This document shows positions 43,166 to 51,742 of a DNA stretch of 64,000 nt, piece by piece. This stretch comes from an uncultured Subdoligranulum sp. (GTDB lineage: Bacteria > Bacillota > Clostridia > Oscillospirales > Ruminococcaceae): contig UQZO01000001.1 of the NCBI GenBank assembly GCA_900545545.1, positions 494,590-558,589 on the forward strand. Direction: 5' to 3'. Made by a program: the position numbers and the translations under genes. The notes under the pieces are model-generated. The model was not told the DNA's origin and did no database searches. It saw only the letters and a program-made list of their open reading frames with translations. How positions within the stretch are numbered: position 1 is the first letter of the stretch; each line of letters begins with the position of its first letter.

Positions 43166-44449
43166 TTAAATCGCACGGGTAATGGCATTTGCCGGAATTT
43201 CCACGCGGCGGATATCCGCTCCCAGCAACTGCAACTTTTCTACGATATTTTCGTAGCCGCGCTCAATATGAATCGTCTCATCGATCTCGCTTACGCCGTT
43301 GGCTGCCAACGCGGCAACCACCATGGCGGCACCGGCCCGAAGATCCGTGGCACGCAGCGGTGCAGGGCGGAGCTCTTTCACGCCCTCAATAACCGCCACC
43401 TGGCCGTCCACCTGAATGTTTGCACCCATGTGGATCAGCTCATCCACATAACGGAAACGGTTTTCCCAAATTCCCTCGGTCACGATGGATGTGCCATCCG
43501 CCAGCGTCAGCAGCGCCGTCATCAACGGCTGCATGTCGGTCGGGAAACCGGGATGCGGCATGGTTTTGACCTTCAGGGGCTTCAGAGCACCTGTGCGTGT
43601 AATGCGCAGCGCATCATCATATTCCTGGATCGTGCAACCGGCTGCGCGAAGTTTGGCGGTAATCGGTTCAAGATGCTTCGGAATGACATTGTGCAGCGTC
43701 ACATCACCCTTGGTGATGGCAGCCGCCACCATATAACTGCCTGCCTCGATCTGGTCAGGAATGATGGTGTAATTGCATCCGTGCAGCGTTTTAACGCCGT
43801 GGATCTTGATCACATCGGTGCCTGCGCCATGCACATCGGCGCCCATCATGTTGAGGAAATTGGCGAGATCCACAATGTGCGGTTCACGGGCGACATTTTC
43901 CAGAACAGTAGTGCCCTCGGCCAAAACGGCTGCCAGCATGGCATTCATGGTTGCGCCGACCGAAACTGTATCAAAGAACACATGGGCGCCTACCAGTTGC
44001 TCCGCTTTGACATGAATCTGGCCATACTCTACCGAATCTTCCGCCCCAAAAGCAGTGAACGCTTTCAGATGCTGGTCGATCGGGCGAGGTCCCAAATTGC
44101 AGCCACCGGGCATGGCAACCTTACCGGCTCCAAAACGCCCCAGAAGCGCCCCCAGGAAATAGTAACTGGCACGCATCTGGCGTGAAAGTTCGTTGGATAC
44201 TTCGGTGCAATCAATATGCGTAGTATCGATTTCGTAGGTGCTGCGGCTGACCATGCGGATGCTGGCTCCCAGTTCACTGAGAATCTGGAGCGAAGCCATA
44301 ACATCGCTGATGCAGGGCAGATTTTCAATCAGACATTTATCAGCAGCTAAAATCGTGGCAGGCAAAATGGCCACAGCTGCGTTTTTGGCGCCGCCAATGT
44401 TCACATCGCCATGCAGCGGGGCTCCCCCGCGGATCACAAATTTTTCCAA
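43166..44449 (-). CDS. murA: UDP-N-acetylglucosamine 1-carboxyvinyltransferase MurA
   Basis: 427-residue enzyme for the first committed step of peptidoglycan synthesis (PEP transfer to UDP-GlcNAc). K22-N23 in GGAKNAA and the catalytic C117 in MPGGCNLGPRPID are present, so the protein should be fosfomycin-sensitive. The start is taken as TTG at 44449 (MEKFVIRGG), eight bases after GGAG; the GTG 22 codons earlier at 44515 lies only eight bases after the promoter -10 and lacks a ribosome site. Confidence 0.95.
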   Translation of the reverse strand: MEKFVIRGGAPLHGDVNIGGAKNAAVAILPATILAADKCLIENLPCISDVMASLQILSELGASIRMVSRSTYEIDTTHIDCTEVSNELSRQMRASYYFLGALLGRFGAGKVAMPGGCNLGPRPIDQHLKAFTAFGAEDSVEYGQIHVKAEQLVGAHVFFDTVSVGATMNAMLAAVLAEGTTVLENVAREPHIVDLANFLNMMGADVHGAGTDVIKIHGVKTLHGCNYTIIPDQIEAGSYMVAAAITKGDVTLHNVIPKHLEPITAKLRAAGCTIQEYDDALRITRTGALKPLKVKTMPHPGFPTDMQPLMTALLTLADGTSIVTEGIWENRFRYVDELIHMGANIQVDGQVAVIEGVKELRPAPLRATDLRAGAAMVVAALAANGVSEIDETIHIERGYENIVEKLQLLGADIRRVEIPANAITRAI

Positions 44450-44523
44450 ATGTAGCTCTCCTTTGCGCGATACCCAGCGGAAACATTCTTCCCGTACCGG
44501 TATATCTTTGCGCACTTTGCTTA

Positions 44524-44552
44524 ATTATACACCATTCCGCTGTGTTTGAAAA
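44524..44552 (-). promoter_or_regulatory. promoter of murA
   Basis: TTTTCA (44547-44552), 17-base spacer, perfect TATAAT preceded by TG (44524-44529) on the minus strand. It supports the internal TTG start, since a protein beginning at 44515 would have almost no leader. Confidence 0.72.
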
Positions 44553-44631
44553 GTATTCCGCATCATAAATGCAAAAACTTTGTGAAAAAGCACCAGAGTT
44601 TGACGGTGTACTGCCACTTTTTTAAGCGGGC

Positions 44632-46482
44632 TTACATATTGGGGAACAAGGTCTGGGCGCTGAACAGACTGCCGTTGTAGAACATTTCGAAGTGGCAATG
44701 GTTACCGGTCGAGTTGCCGGTCGAACCAACTTCGCCGATCTTATCCCCTTGCGCGACAGCCTGGCCTTGTGTCACGGCAATTGCCGACATATGCGCATAC
44801 AATGTCTTATATCCGTTGCCGTGATCAATTTCGACATAGTTGCCGTAGGAGTAATGCCAGCCAGCCGCAATGACTGTACCGGAATCCGAAGCGATGATTG
44901 TTGTGCCGTACGGCGCGCAAATATCCGCACCGCGATGGCCGCTGCTCATCCAACGGCTGACGTAAGTGTAGTTCGGTACCGGCCAGATAAAGCTGCCGGA
45001 ACCAATCTGCGCAACCATGCCGCTCTTCAGGCGGGTACCGGTCACGGTGATCTCGGGCACAGACGGTTTGGTCACGGTATAGGAAATCGCCTGGCGGTCA
45101 GTAACCACACCGTCGATCATGGTGACCTCGTAGGTTATATCTTCAGAGCCGTCCTCGCCCTCTTGCAATGTTATCACCTTACCGAAGTCATATTCAGAGG
45201 ACTCCGAGTTCTGTGTATCAAACGGAATCGGAACTGTTTCGGTTTCCTGGCGAACAACCTTGACTTTGAGCAGTTCAGCAGACGCAGCACCGGTGACAAT
45301 CTCGGTTCCGGCGTCAACTTCCTGGTCAAGGGTCAGCAATTCAGGGTTCATCTGTGCCAGGGAGTCAAAGGCAACACCGGTTGTATCCACAATGCTCTGG
45401 ACGGTATCTCCTTCCACAGCCGTGTAGGTCTGGATGCCGGCGCCAGCATTCAATTCGTTGATGATATCGCTGTAGGAGCTGATGGATTCATTCAGATACA
45501 CACCATCCAGCAGGCGAATTTCATGGGCAAACGCTGTGTAGACAGACGGATCCGCCGTATCTTCGTAGGGAGCCTTGACGCTTTCCAGGTATGTACGCAG
45601 ATGGTCGCCTTCTGTCGTAACAAAACGCAGTTCGCCATCAATGTACACCGCCGTTGCATCGATGATTTCATCGCTGGCTGTACGAAGAATGGCGTTCGCA
45701 ATTTCGCTTTCGGTCATGGTCTGGCCGGAAACTGCCAATGTATACGTCGGGGAAACATCCCATTGCGTATCCGGCACGGTCGCACCGCTCTCCACGAGCA
45801 TGCTTTTTGCCGTATTGATACGCGACTGCACATCGTCACGGGCATTCTCGAATACCTGCTCGTTTGCCACGTATCCGACGCTTTCCCCGTTCACCTGAAC
45901 GTTCAGGACAAAGCGCAGCTCCAAGCCGTTGCGTACAATTACAACCAACGCTGCCGCAGCCAGGGCCGGCAAAAAGTAGGTGATGGCATTCCATACGATG
46001 GGATAATATTTTTTGACGCCGCTGCGGAAATACTGTACTTTTGCAGCACGAATCTGCCCGGCGTCCTCTTCTTCCAGTTCCTCAGACAGCTGGCGGATAT
46101 GCCGGATGCCGGATGCCATCCGCGTGAAGGGACTTGTCAAATCCTCCACAAGTGTGAGAATCCCCAAAACAAAGGGACGCACAATCATCAGGATCAAATT
46201 GCCTACCGTGGCCGCAACGGCATGAACCACGCCGTGCAATTTGCGCCAGGCACAAACCCCTGCATACTCGACCCAAAAGCCGACCAGATACAGGAAGTTG
46301 CCGATCACATAGCTATAGGGGATTTTATCAAACAGTCCTGCCACATGGCGATGCCGTCTGGCACGCTTTTTCTTCCGATGCCAGGCGCGGACTGTTCGTT
46401 TACAACGCCAGTCGTCCAACCGTTGCGACAGACTGCTGCGTTTTTTCTTGTTAGGCTGTTTATCAGTTTGCGTGGAATTCAA
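44632..46482 (-). CDS. membrane-anchored M23 peptidase with LysM and G5 domains
   Basis: 616-residue cell-wall hydrolase or hydrolase-like protein. A very basic first 45 residues, hydrophobic stretches near 57-110 and a membrane helix near 165-185 (ITYFLPALAAAALVVIV) precede an extracellular part. That part has a LysM-like segment (TYTAVEGDTVQSIVDTTG, about 350), a G5 domain (VKVVRQETETVPIPF onward, 405-480), and a lysostaphin-type peptidase domain with H516-x3-D520, H564 and H595-x-H597. All metal ligands are intact. The architecture is like sporulation M23 proteins, but a vegetative role is equally possible. It follows the RluA gene after 69 bases. Confidence 0.9.
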   Translation of the reverse strand: MNSTQTDKQPNKKKRSSLSQRLDDWRCKRTVRAWHRKKKRARRHRHVAGLFDKIPYSYVIGNFLYLVGFWVEYAGVCAWRKLHGVVHAVAATVGNLILMIVRPFVLGILTLVEDLTSPFTRMASGIRHIRQLSEELEEEDAGQIRAAKVQYFRSGVKKYYPIVWNAITYFLPALAAAALVVIVRNGLELRFVLNVQVNGESVGYVANEQVFENARDDVQSRINTAKSMLVESGATVPDTQWDVSPTYTLAVSGQTMTESEIANAILRTASDEIIDATAVYIDGELRFVTTEGDHLRTYLESVKAPYEDTADPSVYTAFAHEIRLLDGVYLNESISSYSDIINELNAGAGIQTYTAVEGDTVQSIVDTTGVAFDSLAQMNPELLTLDQEVDAGTEIVTGAASAELLKVKVVRQETETVPIPFDTQNSESSEYDFGKVITLQEGEDGSEDITYEVTMIDGVVTDRQAISYTVTKPSVPEITVTGTRLKSGMVAQIGSGSFIWPVPNYTYVSRWMSSGHRGADICAPYGTTIIASDSGTVIAAGWHYSYGNYVEIDHGNGYKTLYAHMSAIAVTQGQAVAQGDKIGEVGSTGNSTGNHCHFEMFYNGSLFSAQTLFPNM

Positions 46483-46551
46483 AGTACGGGGTCTCCTTTC
46501 CGCGTATCAACGTGGCAAAGACAGTGGAACGGCAGCTCCGGGGCACAAGAA

Positions 46552-47451
46552 TCAAAGTTGAGCCAGTTGCCATCCATCCTGCAGATGCTCCCTTTCTGCA
46601 AGGGCCTGCATATCAGGCGGCAGCGGGCTGCTGACCCGGATCGTATTTCGGGTGAGCGGGTGCACAAACCGCAGTACACTACAGTGCAGGGCATGGCGGG
46701 ACATGATCTCATCAGACCCACCGTAGAGCGTATCACCCGCCAACGGATGACCGATATACGACATATGCACCCGGATTTGATGTGTGCGTCCTGTGCGCGG
46801 CACGCAGGCAAGCAGGCTGTGCTGAGAGCCAGCCGCCAGTACAGTATATTCCGTAAGGCTATACTTGCCCTGCTGCGTTACACAGCGCCCAATGATCGAG
46901 TCGCCGCGTCTGCCAATGGGTGCCTCGATCCGACCGTTTCCCAGCGGCAGGGACCCTTGCACAATGGCGAGATAACACTTTTGTGCGTTTGCCGCAAGAA
47001 GCGGCGCCGCAAAAGCATTCTGCGCACACAGTACAAGGCCGCTGGTGTTTTTATCGATTCGGTTTACCGGACGAAACACGCCGCTTTTCCCCTGGCTTTG
47101 CAGATAATAAATCCAGCCGTTTGCCAAGGTATGATCTGGATAATTCAACGTTGGATGAACCGCCAGTCCTGCAGGCTTGTCCAGCAAAACGGCAAATTCA
47201 TCTTCATAGGCAATGGAAATCGGGATAGGTTGCGGCGCCACACTGGTAGGCTGTTCCGGAGGCAGAGCAAACGTAATGCGTTGCCCTGCATGAACCGGCT
47301 GATTTGTATGCAGCGGGATACCGTCTGCAAAGAAACCGTTTCCCTCATGCTTGACAGATTTGATCAGACCCGCCGTAACGCCGCAGGTGCGTAAAAAAAG
47401 CCCCAGGCGCTGGCCTTCGGCTTCGAGGGGCACGGTATAGCACAATTCCAT
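46552..47451 (-). CDS. RluA family pseudouridine synthase
   Basis: 299-residue rRNA/tRNA-modifying enzyme. The catalytic aspartate is in VNRIDKNTSGLVL, where many relatives have HRLD. GRTHQIRVHMSYIGHPLAGD is the typical second motif. The N-terminus is a reduced S4-like segment (LGLFLRTCGVTAGLIKSV). The target uridine cannot be told from sequence. Confidence 0.92.
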   Translation of the reverse strand: MELCYTVPLEAEGQRLGLFLRTCGVTAGLIKSVKHEGNGFFADGIPLHTNQPVHAGQRITFALPPEQPTSVAPQPIPISIAYEDEFAVLLDKPAGLAVHPTLNYPDHTLANGWIYYLQSQGKSGVFRPVNRIDKNTSGLVLCAQNAFAAPLLAANAQKCYLAIVQGSLPLGNGRIEAPIGRRGDSIIGRCVTQQGKYSLTEYTVLAAGSQHSLLACVPRTGRTHQIRVHMSYIGHPLAGDTLYGGSDEIMSRHALHCSVLRFVHPLTRNTIRVSSPLPPDMQALAEREHLQDGWQLAQL

Positions 47452-47539
47452 GGCGTCGTGCTCCTCCTTTTACACCCATATGTTGATATTATAACACAAA
47501 GCCTTGTGTGATGCAAACCCAATGTTTGGCACACCGGAC

Positions 47540-47581
47540 AAAAAACGGCACACCCTGCGTTAAGACGCTGCGGGTGTGCCG
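47540..47581 (-). terminator. terminator of RNase P RNA
   Basis: CGGCACACCC / GGGTGTGCCG 10-bp stem with a GC-rich loop and a TTTTTTG tail on the minus strand. Confidence 0.92.
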
Positions 47582-47593
47582 GAACGTTCAAGA

Positions 47594-47940
47594 AAAACGA
47601 CTGGACCGTAAGCCGGGTTCTGTATCAAACGACGATCTATCTTGGCCTTGCGTCGCCGCAAGGCTCACGCCATCACCGGGACGCGCGAGGCTCCGCATAA
47701 TGTCCCATACGGATGTTGCTTCAAGCAGGGTTTACATAGCCGCAAAGTCGCCAGTGCGCTGGTGAGCTCTTACCTCGCCTTTCCATCCTTACCGCACCGA
47801 AGTGCGGCGGTTTCTTTCTGTTGCACTATCCCTGGGGTCACCCCCGGCTGCTGTTAGCAGTTGCCATGCCTCTGTGAAGCCCGGACTTTCCTCAGGCGGT
47901 TCTTGCGAACCGTCCCGCCGCCGTATGTTCCACTCGTTTT
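47594..47940 (-). ncRNA. rnpB: RNase P RNA, class A
   Basis: About 347 nucleotides. The P4 and flanking core is clear: GAGGAAAGTCCGGGC near the 5' side, GGGTGACCCCAGGGATAGTG, a GGTAAGAGCTCACC element, and ACAGAACCCGGCTTACG near the 3' end. The terminal P1 pairs AACGAGTGGA with TCCAGTCGTT. It is the ribozyme that matures tRNA 5' ends. It has its own promoter and terminator. Ends are estimated from P1. Confidence 0.95.
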
Positions 47941-47946
47941 CGGCTT

Positions 47947-47975
47947 AGTATAGCATAAATTCGCACCTTTGGCAA
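47947..47975 (-). promoter_or_regulatory. sigma-A promoter of rnpB
   Basis: TTGCCA (47970-47975), 17-base spacer, TATACT preceded by TGC (47947-47952) on the minus strand, placing the start within a few bases of P1. It lies just behind the bofA stop. Confidence 0.88.
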
Positions 47976-47979
47976 GTGG

Positions 47980-48234
47980 CTACAGCAGTAGCTGCAAAAT
48001 CAGAAGGGTGGTCACCCCCGGCAGACCCAGCACCACCGCAACAAACCCGGTGAAGCGATTAAGCGGCAGTGAGATCCCGGTAACGGGTGCAAGAAGCGCC
48101 AGTACCGCCAGCGTGCCAAGCCCGCACAGGGCTCCCGCCAGAAGGGAGCGAATCGGATGCCGTTGATGTGCAGCACAGCGCCCGACCACCAGCAGACAAA
48201 TCCCCGCCGCCCCCAGAAGCCACCAGTTTGTCAT
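47980..48234 (-). CDS. bofA: sigma-K processing inhibitor BofA-like protein
   Basis: 84-residue protein with three hydrophobic segments. The conserved BofA C-terminus LPLNRFTGFVAVVLGLPG is present. In B. subtilis BofA holds the SpoIVFB protease inactive until the engulfment checkpoint signal arrives. The ATG at 48234 overlaps the DUF2508 stop as ATGA; a frame opening 17 codons upstream is rejected. Confidence 0.86.
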   Translation of the reverse strand: MTNWWLLGAAGICLLVVGRCAAHQRHPIRSLLAGALCGLGTLAVLALLAPVTGISLPLNRFTGFVAVVLGLPGVTTLLILQLLL

Positions 48235-48458
48235 GGATCTGCACCTCCTGAACGCAGCGTGCGCAGCAGCGCCCGACAGCGGCACATAAGTGCCGCGTGC
48301 TGATAGGTCAATTGCTCGATATAGAATGGGTCCTGTGCCTCTTCAAAGGCCACCTCATTGGCGTGCAGCGCCTGCATGGCACTTTTCAATTCTGCCTGTA
48401 CGGCGCGGCGCTCTTTTTCCTGGCGAGTCATTCGCTTAAACACAGGCTTCTCCCCCAT
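48231..48458 (-). CDS. DUF2508 (YaaL-like) protein
   Basis: 75-residue, basic at the start, helical protein; ELKSAMQALHANEVAFEEAQDP and IEQLTYQHAALM match the DUF2508/YaaL pattern. YaaL precedes bofA in B. subtilis as it does here. Function unknown. It begins one base after the spoIVA stop. Confidence 0.82.
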   Translation of the reverse strand: MGEKPVFKRMTRQEKERRAVQAELKSAMQALHANEVAFEEAQDPFYIEQLTYQHAALMCRCRALLRTLRSGGADP

Positions 48459-48459
48459 C

Positions 48460-49935
48460 TCACAGCAAAATACAGATCAATCCATCGCAGCCTTCGTTGA
48501 TGATGCGTTCCAGAGTCAGCTGTAAACGGTTGCGGGCTTCCTGCGGCATGTGCAGAAGTTTCGCCTGAACACCTTCGCTGACAAGCTCATTGAGACTTTT
48601 GCCGAAAATGTTGGTGCTCCACAGCTTACCGGGATCTGTTTCAAAATCAGCCAAAAGGCTCTTGATCAGTTCCTCGCCCTGCTGTTCGCTGCCCACCGTA
48701 GGCGACAACTCGGTATGGATATTGGCCCGCATGATATGCAGGCTCGGCGCACTGGCCGAAAGGCGAACACCATACTGACCACCCTGGCGCACGATTTCAG
48801 GCTCCTCCAGGGTCAACTCTTCGATGCCGGGCATCACAATGCCGTACCCGGTTGCCTCGACCTGATCCAGCGCGGATTTGATCTTATCATAGGCGCGCTT
48901 GGCCCGCGCCAGACTGACAACACAGGGCAGCAGGCTGGCTTCATCCACGATATCAAGCCCCGTTTGCTCCCCCAGGATCTTATAGAAGATGTTCTGCGCG
49001 ATGTTGGCGGTGATCCGCACGGTTCCCGTGGCCAGGTCCATTCCGGTCAAAGACGTGCTGACGATATACTCGCAATCCAACTGCGGGCGTTTGCCGGCCA
49101 CATCTGCCATCTTGCGGATGGTCCCGGCATATTCCAGCATCGCCGTATACACGGCATTTTGCAGCCAATGCCCGGATTCCAGCATCGTCACCCAGCTGGG
49201 CATATACACGGCAATTTCCTGAACAGGAAATTCATACAACAGCGTCTGCAGCAAGCGATCTACCGTTTCAGCCGTCATGGTCACGCAGTTGATGGGAAAC
49301 ACGGCATGATGATAGAGCTCTGCCATCTGGGCAGCCAACTGTTGGGCGGCGTCGGATTCCGGCTCGGCACAGTTGAGCAGAATGATATAGGGTTTACCGA
49401 TGGCATCCAGCTCCTCAATGATCCGATGCTCCGCATCACAGTAGCCTTCCCGCGGCAGATCCGCTACCGAGCCGTCGGTGGTAACCACCACTCCCACTGT
49501 TGCATGCTCCCGGATGACACGTCGGGTACCGGTTTCTGCGGCAAGATCAAACGGAACTTCGTGGTCAAACCAGGGGCTTTTGACAAGCCGCGGCGCATCA
49601 TTTTCCTCATGGCCGAGAGCGCCCTCCACCATATAGCCGACACAATCAATCAGACGCGCCCGAAAACTGCCGCCGCCGGACAGTTCAATGTTCACGGCCT
49701 TTTCCGGAATAAACTTGGGCTCGGTCGTCATGATGGTCCGGCCTGCAGCCGATTGCGGCAGCTCATCGTTGGCGCGTGCACGCTGCGCCTCGTTTTGAAT
49801 GTGCGGCAAGAGCAGCAACTCTGAGAAACGTTTGATGAAAGTGCTTTTGCCACTGCGGACAGGCCCCACCACACCGAGGTAGATGTCCCCTCCCGTGCGC
49901 CGCGCAATGTTCTGGTAAATTTGTTCCTGGGTCAC
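48460..49935 (-). CDS. spoIVA: stage IV sporulation protein A (coat morphogenetic ATPase)
   Basis: 491-residue ATPase that polymerises on the outer forespore membrane as the coat base. Walker A is GPVRSGKST (24-32), and the TRAFAC-related VVVTTDGSVADLPREGY and LLNCAEP segments are present. The C-terminal region needed for anchoring by SpoVM ends GCDGLICILL. Full length compared with the roughly 492-residue family. It follows sipL after 13 bases, so partner proteins are co-transcribed. Confidence 0.96.
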   Translation of the reverse strand: MTQEQIYQNIARRTGGDIYLGVVGPVRSGKSTFIKRFSELLLLPHIQNEAQRARANDELPQSAAGRTIMTTEPKFIPEKAVNIELSGGGSFRARLIDCVGYMVEGALGHEENDAPRLVKSPWFDHEVPFDLAAETGTRRVIREHATVGVVVTTDGSVADLPREGYCDAEHRIIEELDAIGKPYIILLNCAEPESDAAQQLAAQMAELYHHAVFPINCVTMTAETVDRLLQTLLYEFPVQEIAVYMPSWVTMLESGHWLQNAVYTAMLEYAGTIRKMADVAGKRPQLDCEYIVSTSLTGMDLATGTVRITANIAQNIFYKILGEQTGLDIVDEASLLPCVVSLARAKRAYDKIKSALDQVEATGYGIVMPGIEELTLEEPEIVRQGGQYGVRLSASAPSLHIMRANIHTELSPTVGSEQQGEELIKSLLADFETDPGKLWSTNIFGKSLNELVSEGVQAKLLHMPQEARNRLQLTLERIINEGCDGLICILL

Positions 49936-49948
49936 GGTCGTTCCTCCT

Positions 49949-51499
49949 TTACAGCGCCGCCGGAATCAGCAAGCACGCCGTTTCCGTCGTAAGCTCCTGC
50001 GGCACTTTCCCATCGCTCTCTATGTGATTGGCTGCCACGAGATCCTTGGAGCGGGCGTGGTATCGCTTTGCGATATCGAAAACCCGCTCTCCCTCCTGTG
50101 CATAATACAGGTAGAGGGCCGGGCCGTCATTTTCTTCGGCGTATTCTTCGCCCAATTCCACCTCGCACAGCGCCTCACCGGCGGCCGCCTGCAGCAAAAG
50201 ACCGTTCACTTCGATTTCCAGTTCAACGCGAAGCTGTGCGCCATTTTTTCCGCTGGAAACTCTTGTGACGGAAGCCTCCGCACATGCACAGGCATCTGCG
50301 GGAATACCCGGCCAGCTGCCCTCCGGCTGCCATACAAAGGCTTTATCGTAACAGGTCAGTTCACCGCGGGCATCGGCACAAAATACATGGGCCGTCCCCT
50401 TGCCGCACAGGCGAATTTGCTCTTTCCCCTCATGATCTTCTACAGCTGTGGGAACGGCTGCGCCCAGTGTGACAAAGCAGCCTTTTACCGTCACTTCCGG
50501 GTCCGGCAGATCGTCTTCCAGTGCCACATTGACATGTCCTGCCAGGTCAGCCGTTTGATTGAGAAGCTTGCAGGCCGTCTGGACAGTTTGGGTCTGGCAA
50601 ATGGTGGAGTAGGCATCGGCCACCACCGTGCGGGTCGCTGTATGCCATACCTCAAGATGGAGTTTCCAGGTGATATTGAGATCAGCCTCGCCGCGCCCTT
50701 CTGATTCGGTCAGTGTGCAAGCCAGCACCTTTCCCCAGGCAATGCAGAGATCTTCCTCCGATGCACCTGGCATTTCCACCGTTTGCTGAACCGTGACCTC
50801 TTTTTGCCGTACTACCAGTTCCTCTGATTCCGGTGGCTGGTAACACACCTGCAGCTGCAGCGTGCCTTGTACACTGGCCTGACCAGTTTGCAGCGCAACG
50901 CTGCCCAACACAAAGGTGCCGCCGATGTCGAGTACCGACTCTCCCACCTCGGGCAAGGAAATCGCTGTCTCGGCAGTAAGTGTTTTTTCTTCTGCCGCAA
51001 TCCGTTGCAGACCGCTCAGTTCCCGGGTTCTCTGCTCAATGCCGCAGTCGGCCAGCGAAGTCAACAGTTCACAGTCTTTGGTTGCCAGTACCGCACCACA
51101 TAAAATGTACGCGCCACGCAGATCGATGCGATGTTCGCTGACTGCGCGGCAGTTGCAGTACTCAGGCTCTCCCCAGATCTGAGCAGGACCTTCGGCGTAG
51201 CTGCCGGTAGGAAGCTCGACCGACTTTTCAAAAGCGAATTTTTGCTCGGTACGATAAAGGCGGCATCCCGGTTCGTCGCTTTGGTAGTAAACAGTACAGC
51301 GCAGATAACCTTCGATTTGCCAACGGCTGCCCGTCACACGGTTTTGCAGCACTACCGGCTCAATCAGGCATTTGACGATCTTGAATACCGCCGGCAGATA
51401 ATCCGGAATCAGAATCTCGGTTTCCACCGGCAATTCCTGCCGTGTCTCCCACCGGCCTCCATACGTTGCTATGGTGTCTTTGAACACCTTGAGTTCCAT
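49949..51499 (-). CDS. sipL: SipL-like spore coat protein (SPOCS/DUF3794 plus LysM)
   Basis: 516-residue protein with repeated DUF3794 (SPOCS) segments, e.g. VETEILIPDYLPAVFKIVKC (34-53) and LTAETAISLPEVGESVLDI, and a C-terminal LysM (about 465-513, ALYLYYAQEGERVFDIAKRY). In Clostridioides difficile SipL binds SpoIVA through its LysM and links it to the coat. Adjacency to spoIVA strongly supports this role. The ATG at 51499 follows AAGGGG; upstream codons belong to intergenic DNA. Confidence 0.88.
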   Translation of the reverse strand: MELKVFKDTIATYGGRWETRQELPVETEILIPDYLPAVFKIVKCLIEPVVLQNRVTGSRWQIEGYLRCTVYYQSDEPGCRLYRTEQKFAFEKSVELPTGSYAEGPAQIWGEPEYCNCRAVSEHRIDLRGAYILCGAVLATKDCELLTSLADCGIEQRTRELSGLQRIAAEEKTLTAETAISLPEVGESVLDIGGTFVLGSVALQTGQASVQGTLQLQVCYQPPESEELVVRQKEVTVQQTVEMPGASEEDLCIAWGKVLACTLTESEGRGEADLNITWKLHLEVWHTATRTVVADAYSTICQTQTVQTACKLLNQTADLAGHVNVALEDDLPDPEVTVKGCFVTLGAAVPTAVEDHEGKEQIRLCGKGTAHVFCADARGELTCYDKAFVWQPEGSWPGIPADACACAEASVTRVSSGKNGAQLRVELEIEVNGLLLQAAAGEALCEVELGEEYAEENDGPALYLYYAQEGERVFDIAKRYHARSKDLVAANHIESDGKVPQELTTETACLLIPAAL

Positions 51500-51563
51500 G
51501 TTTGATTGCCCCTTTCCATGTATCGCTTGGTTGACTGTCTGGTGCATGTATATGCGGTGGGGC

Positions 51564-51595
51564 AAAAAAATAATCCCTGCCTTTCGGCAGGGATT
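51564..51595 (-). terminator. terminator after thiN-spoVM
   Basis: AATCCCTGCC-GAAA-GGCAGGGATT stem with a GNRA loop followed by ATTTTTTTG on the minus strand; closes the long yicC-to-spoVM unit. Confidence 0.9.
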
Positions 51596-51609
51596 TAAAA
51601 GAAGTATTT

Positions 51610-51678
51610 TCAGACCTTGAATGCTGCACGAAGCAGCCAGCGCAATGCGCGCGGGCAACGGACAACAACCACATGCAT
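51610..51678 (-). CDS. spoVM: stage V sporulation protein M (22-residue membrane-curvature peptide)
   Basis: A 22-codon gene with a GAGGTG ribosome site six bases before its ATG. The peptide is an amphipathic helix starting MHVVVVRCPR. Aligned without gaps to B. subtilis SpoVM, it keeps proline 9, leucine 12, arginine 17 and alanine 18, including the Pro9 and Arg17 known to matter for function. It lies directly after thiN, exactly as in B. subtilis. SpoVM recognises the convex forespore membrane and anchors SpoIVA, encoded 1.7 kb away. The frame is open upstream (to an ATG inside thiN), but the internal ribosome site and family length fix the start. Confidence 0.85.
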   Translation of the reverse strand: MHVVVVRCPRALRWLLRAAFKV

Positions 51679-51742
51679 AGCATACACCTCGCTTTCCAGC
51701 TGTGTGATGTATGCCATACTATGCAGCAACTGCTTATATGTG

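Noticed and set aside
44692..47394. 900-codon plus-strand open frame opposite the M23 peptidase and RluA genes
   Set aside because: Composition is that of an antisense frame (Cys/His/Arg/Gln-rich, no domain), it spans two well supported minus genes, and it has no ribosome site.
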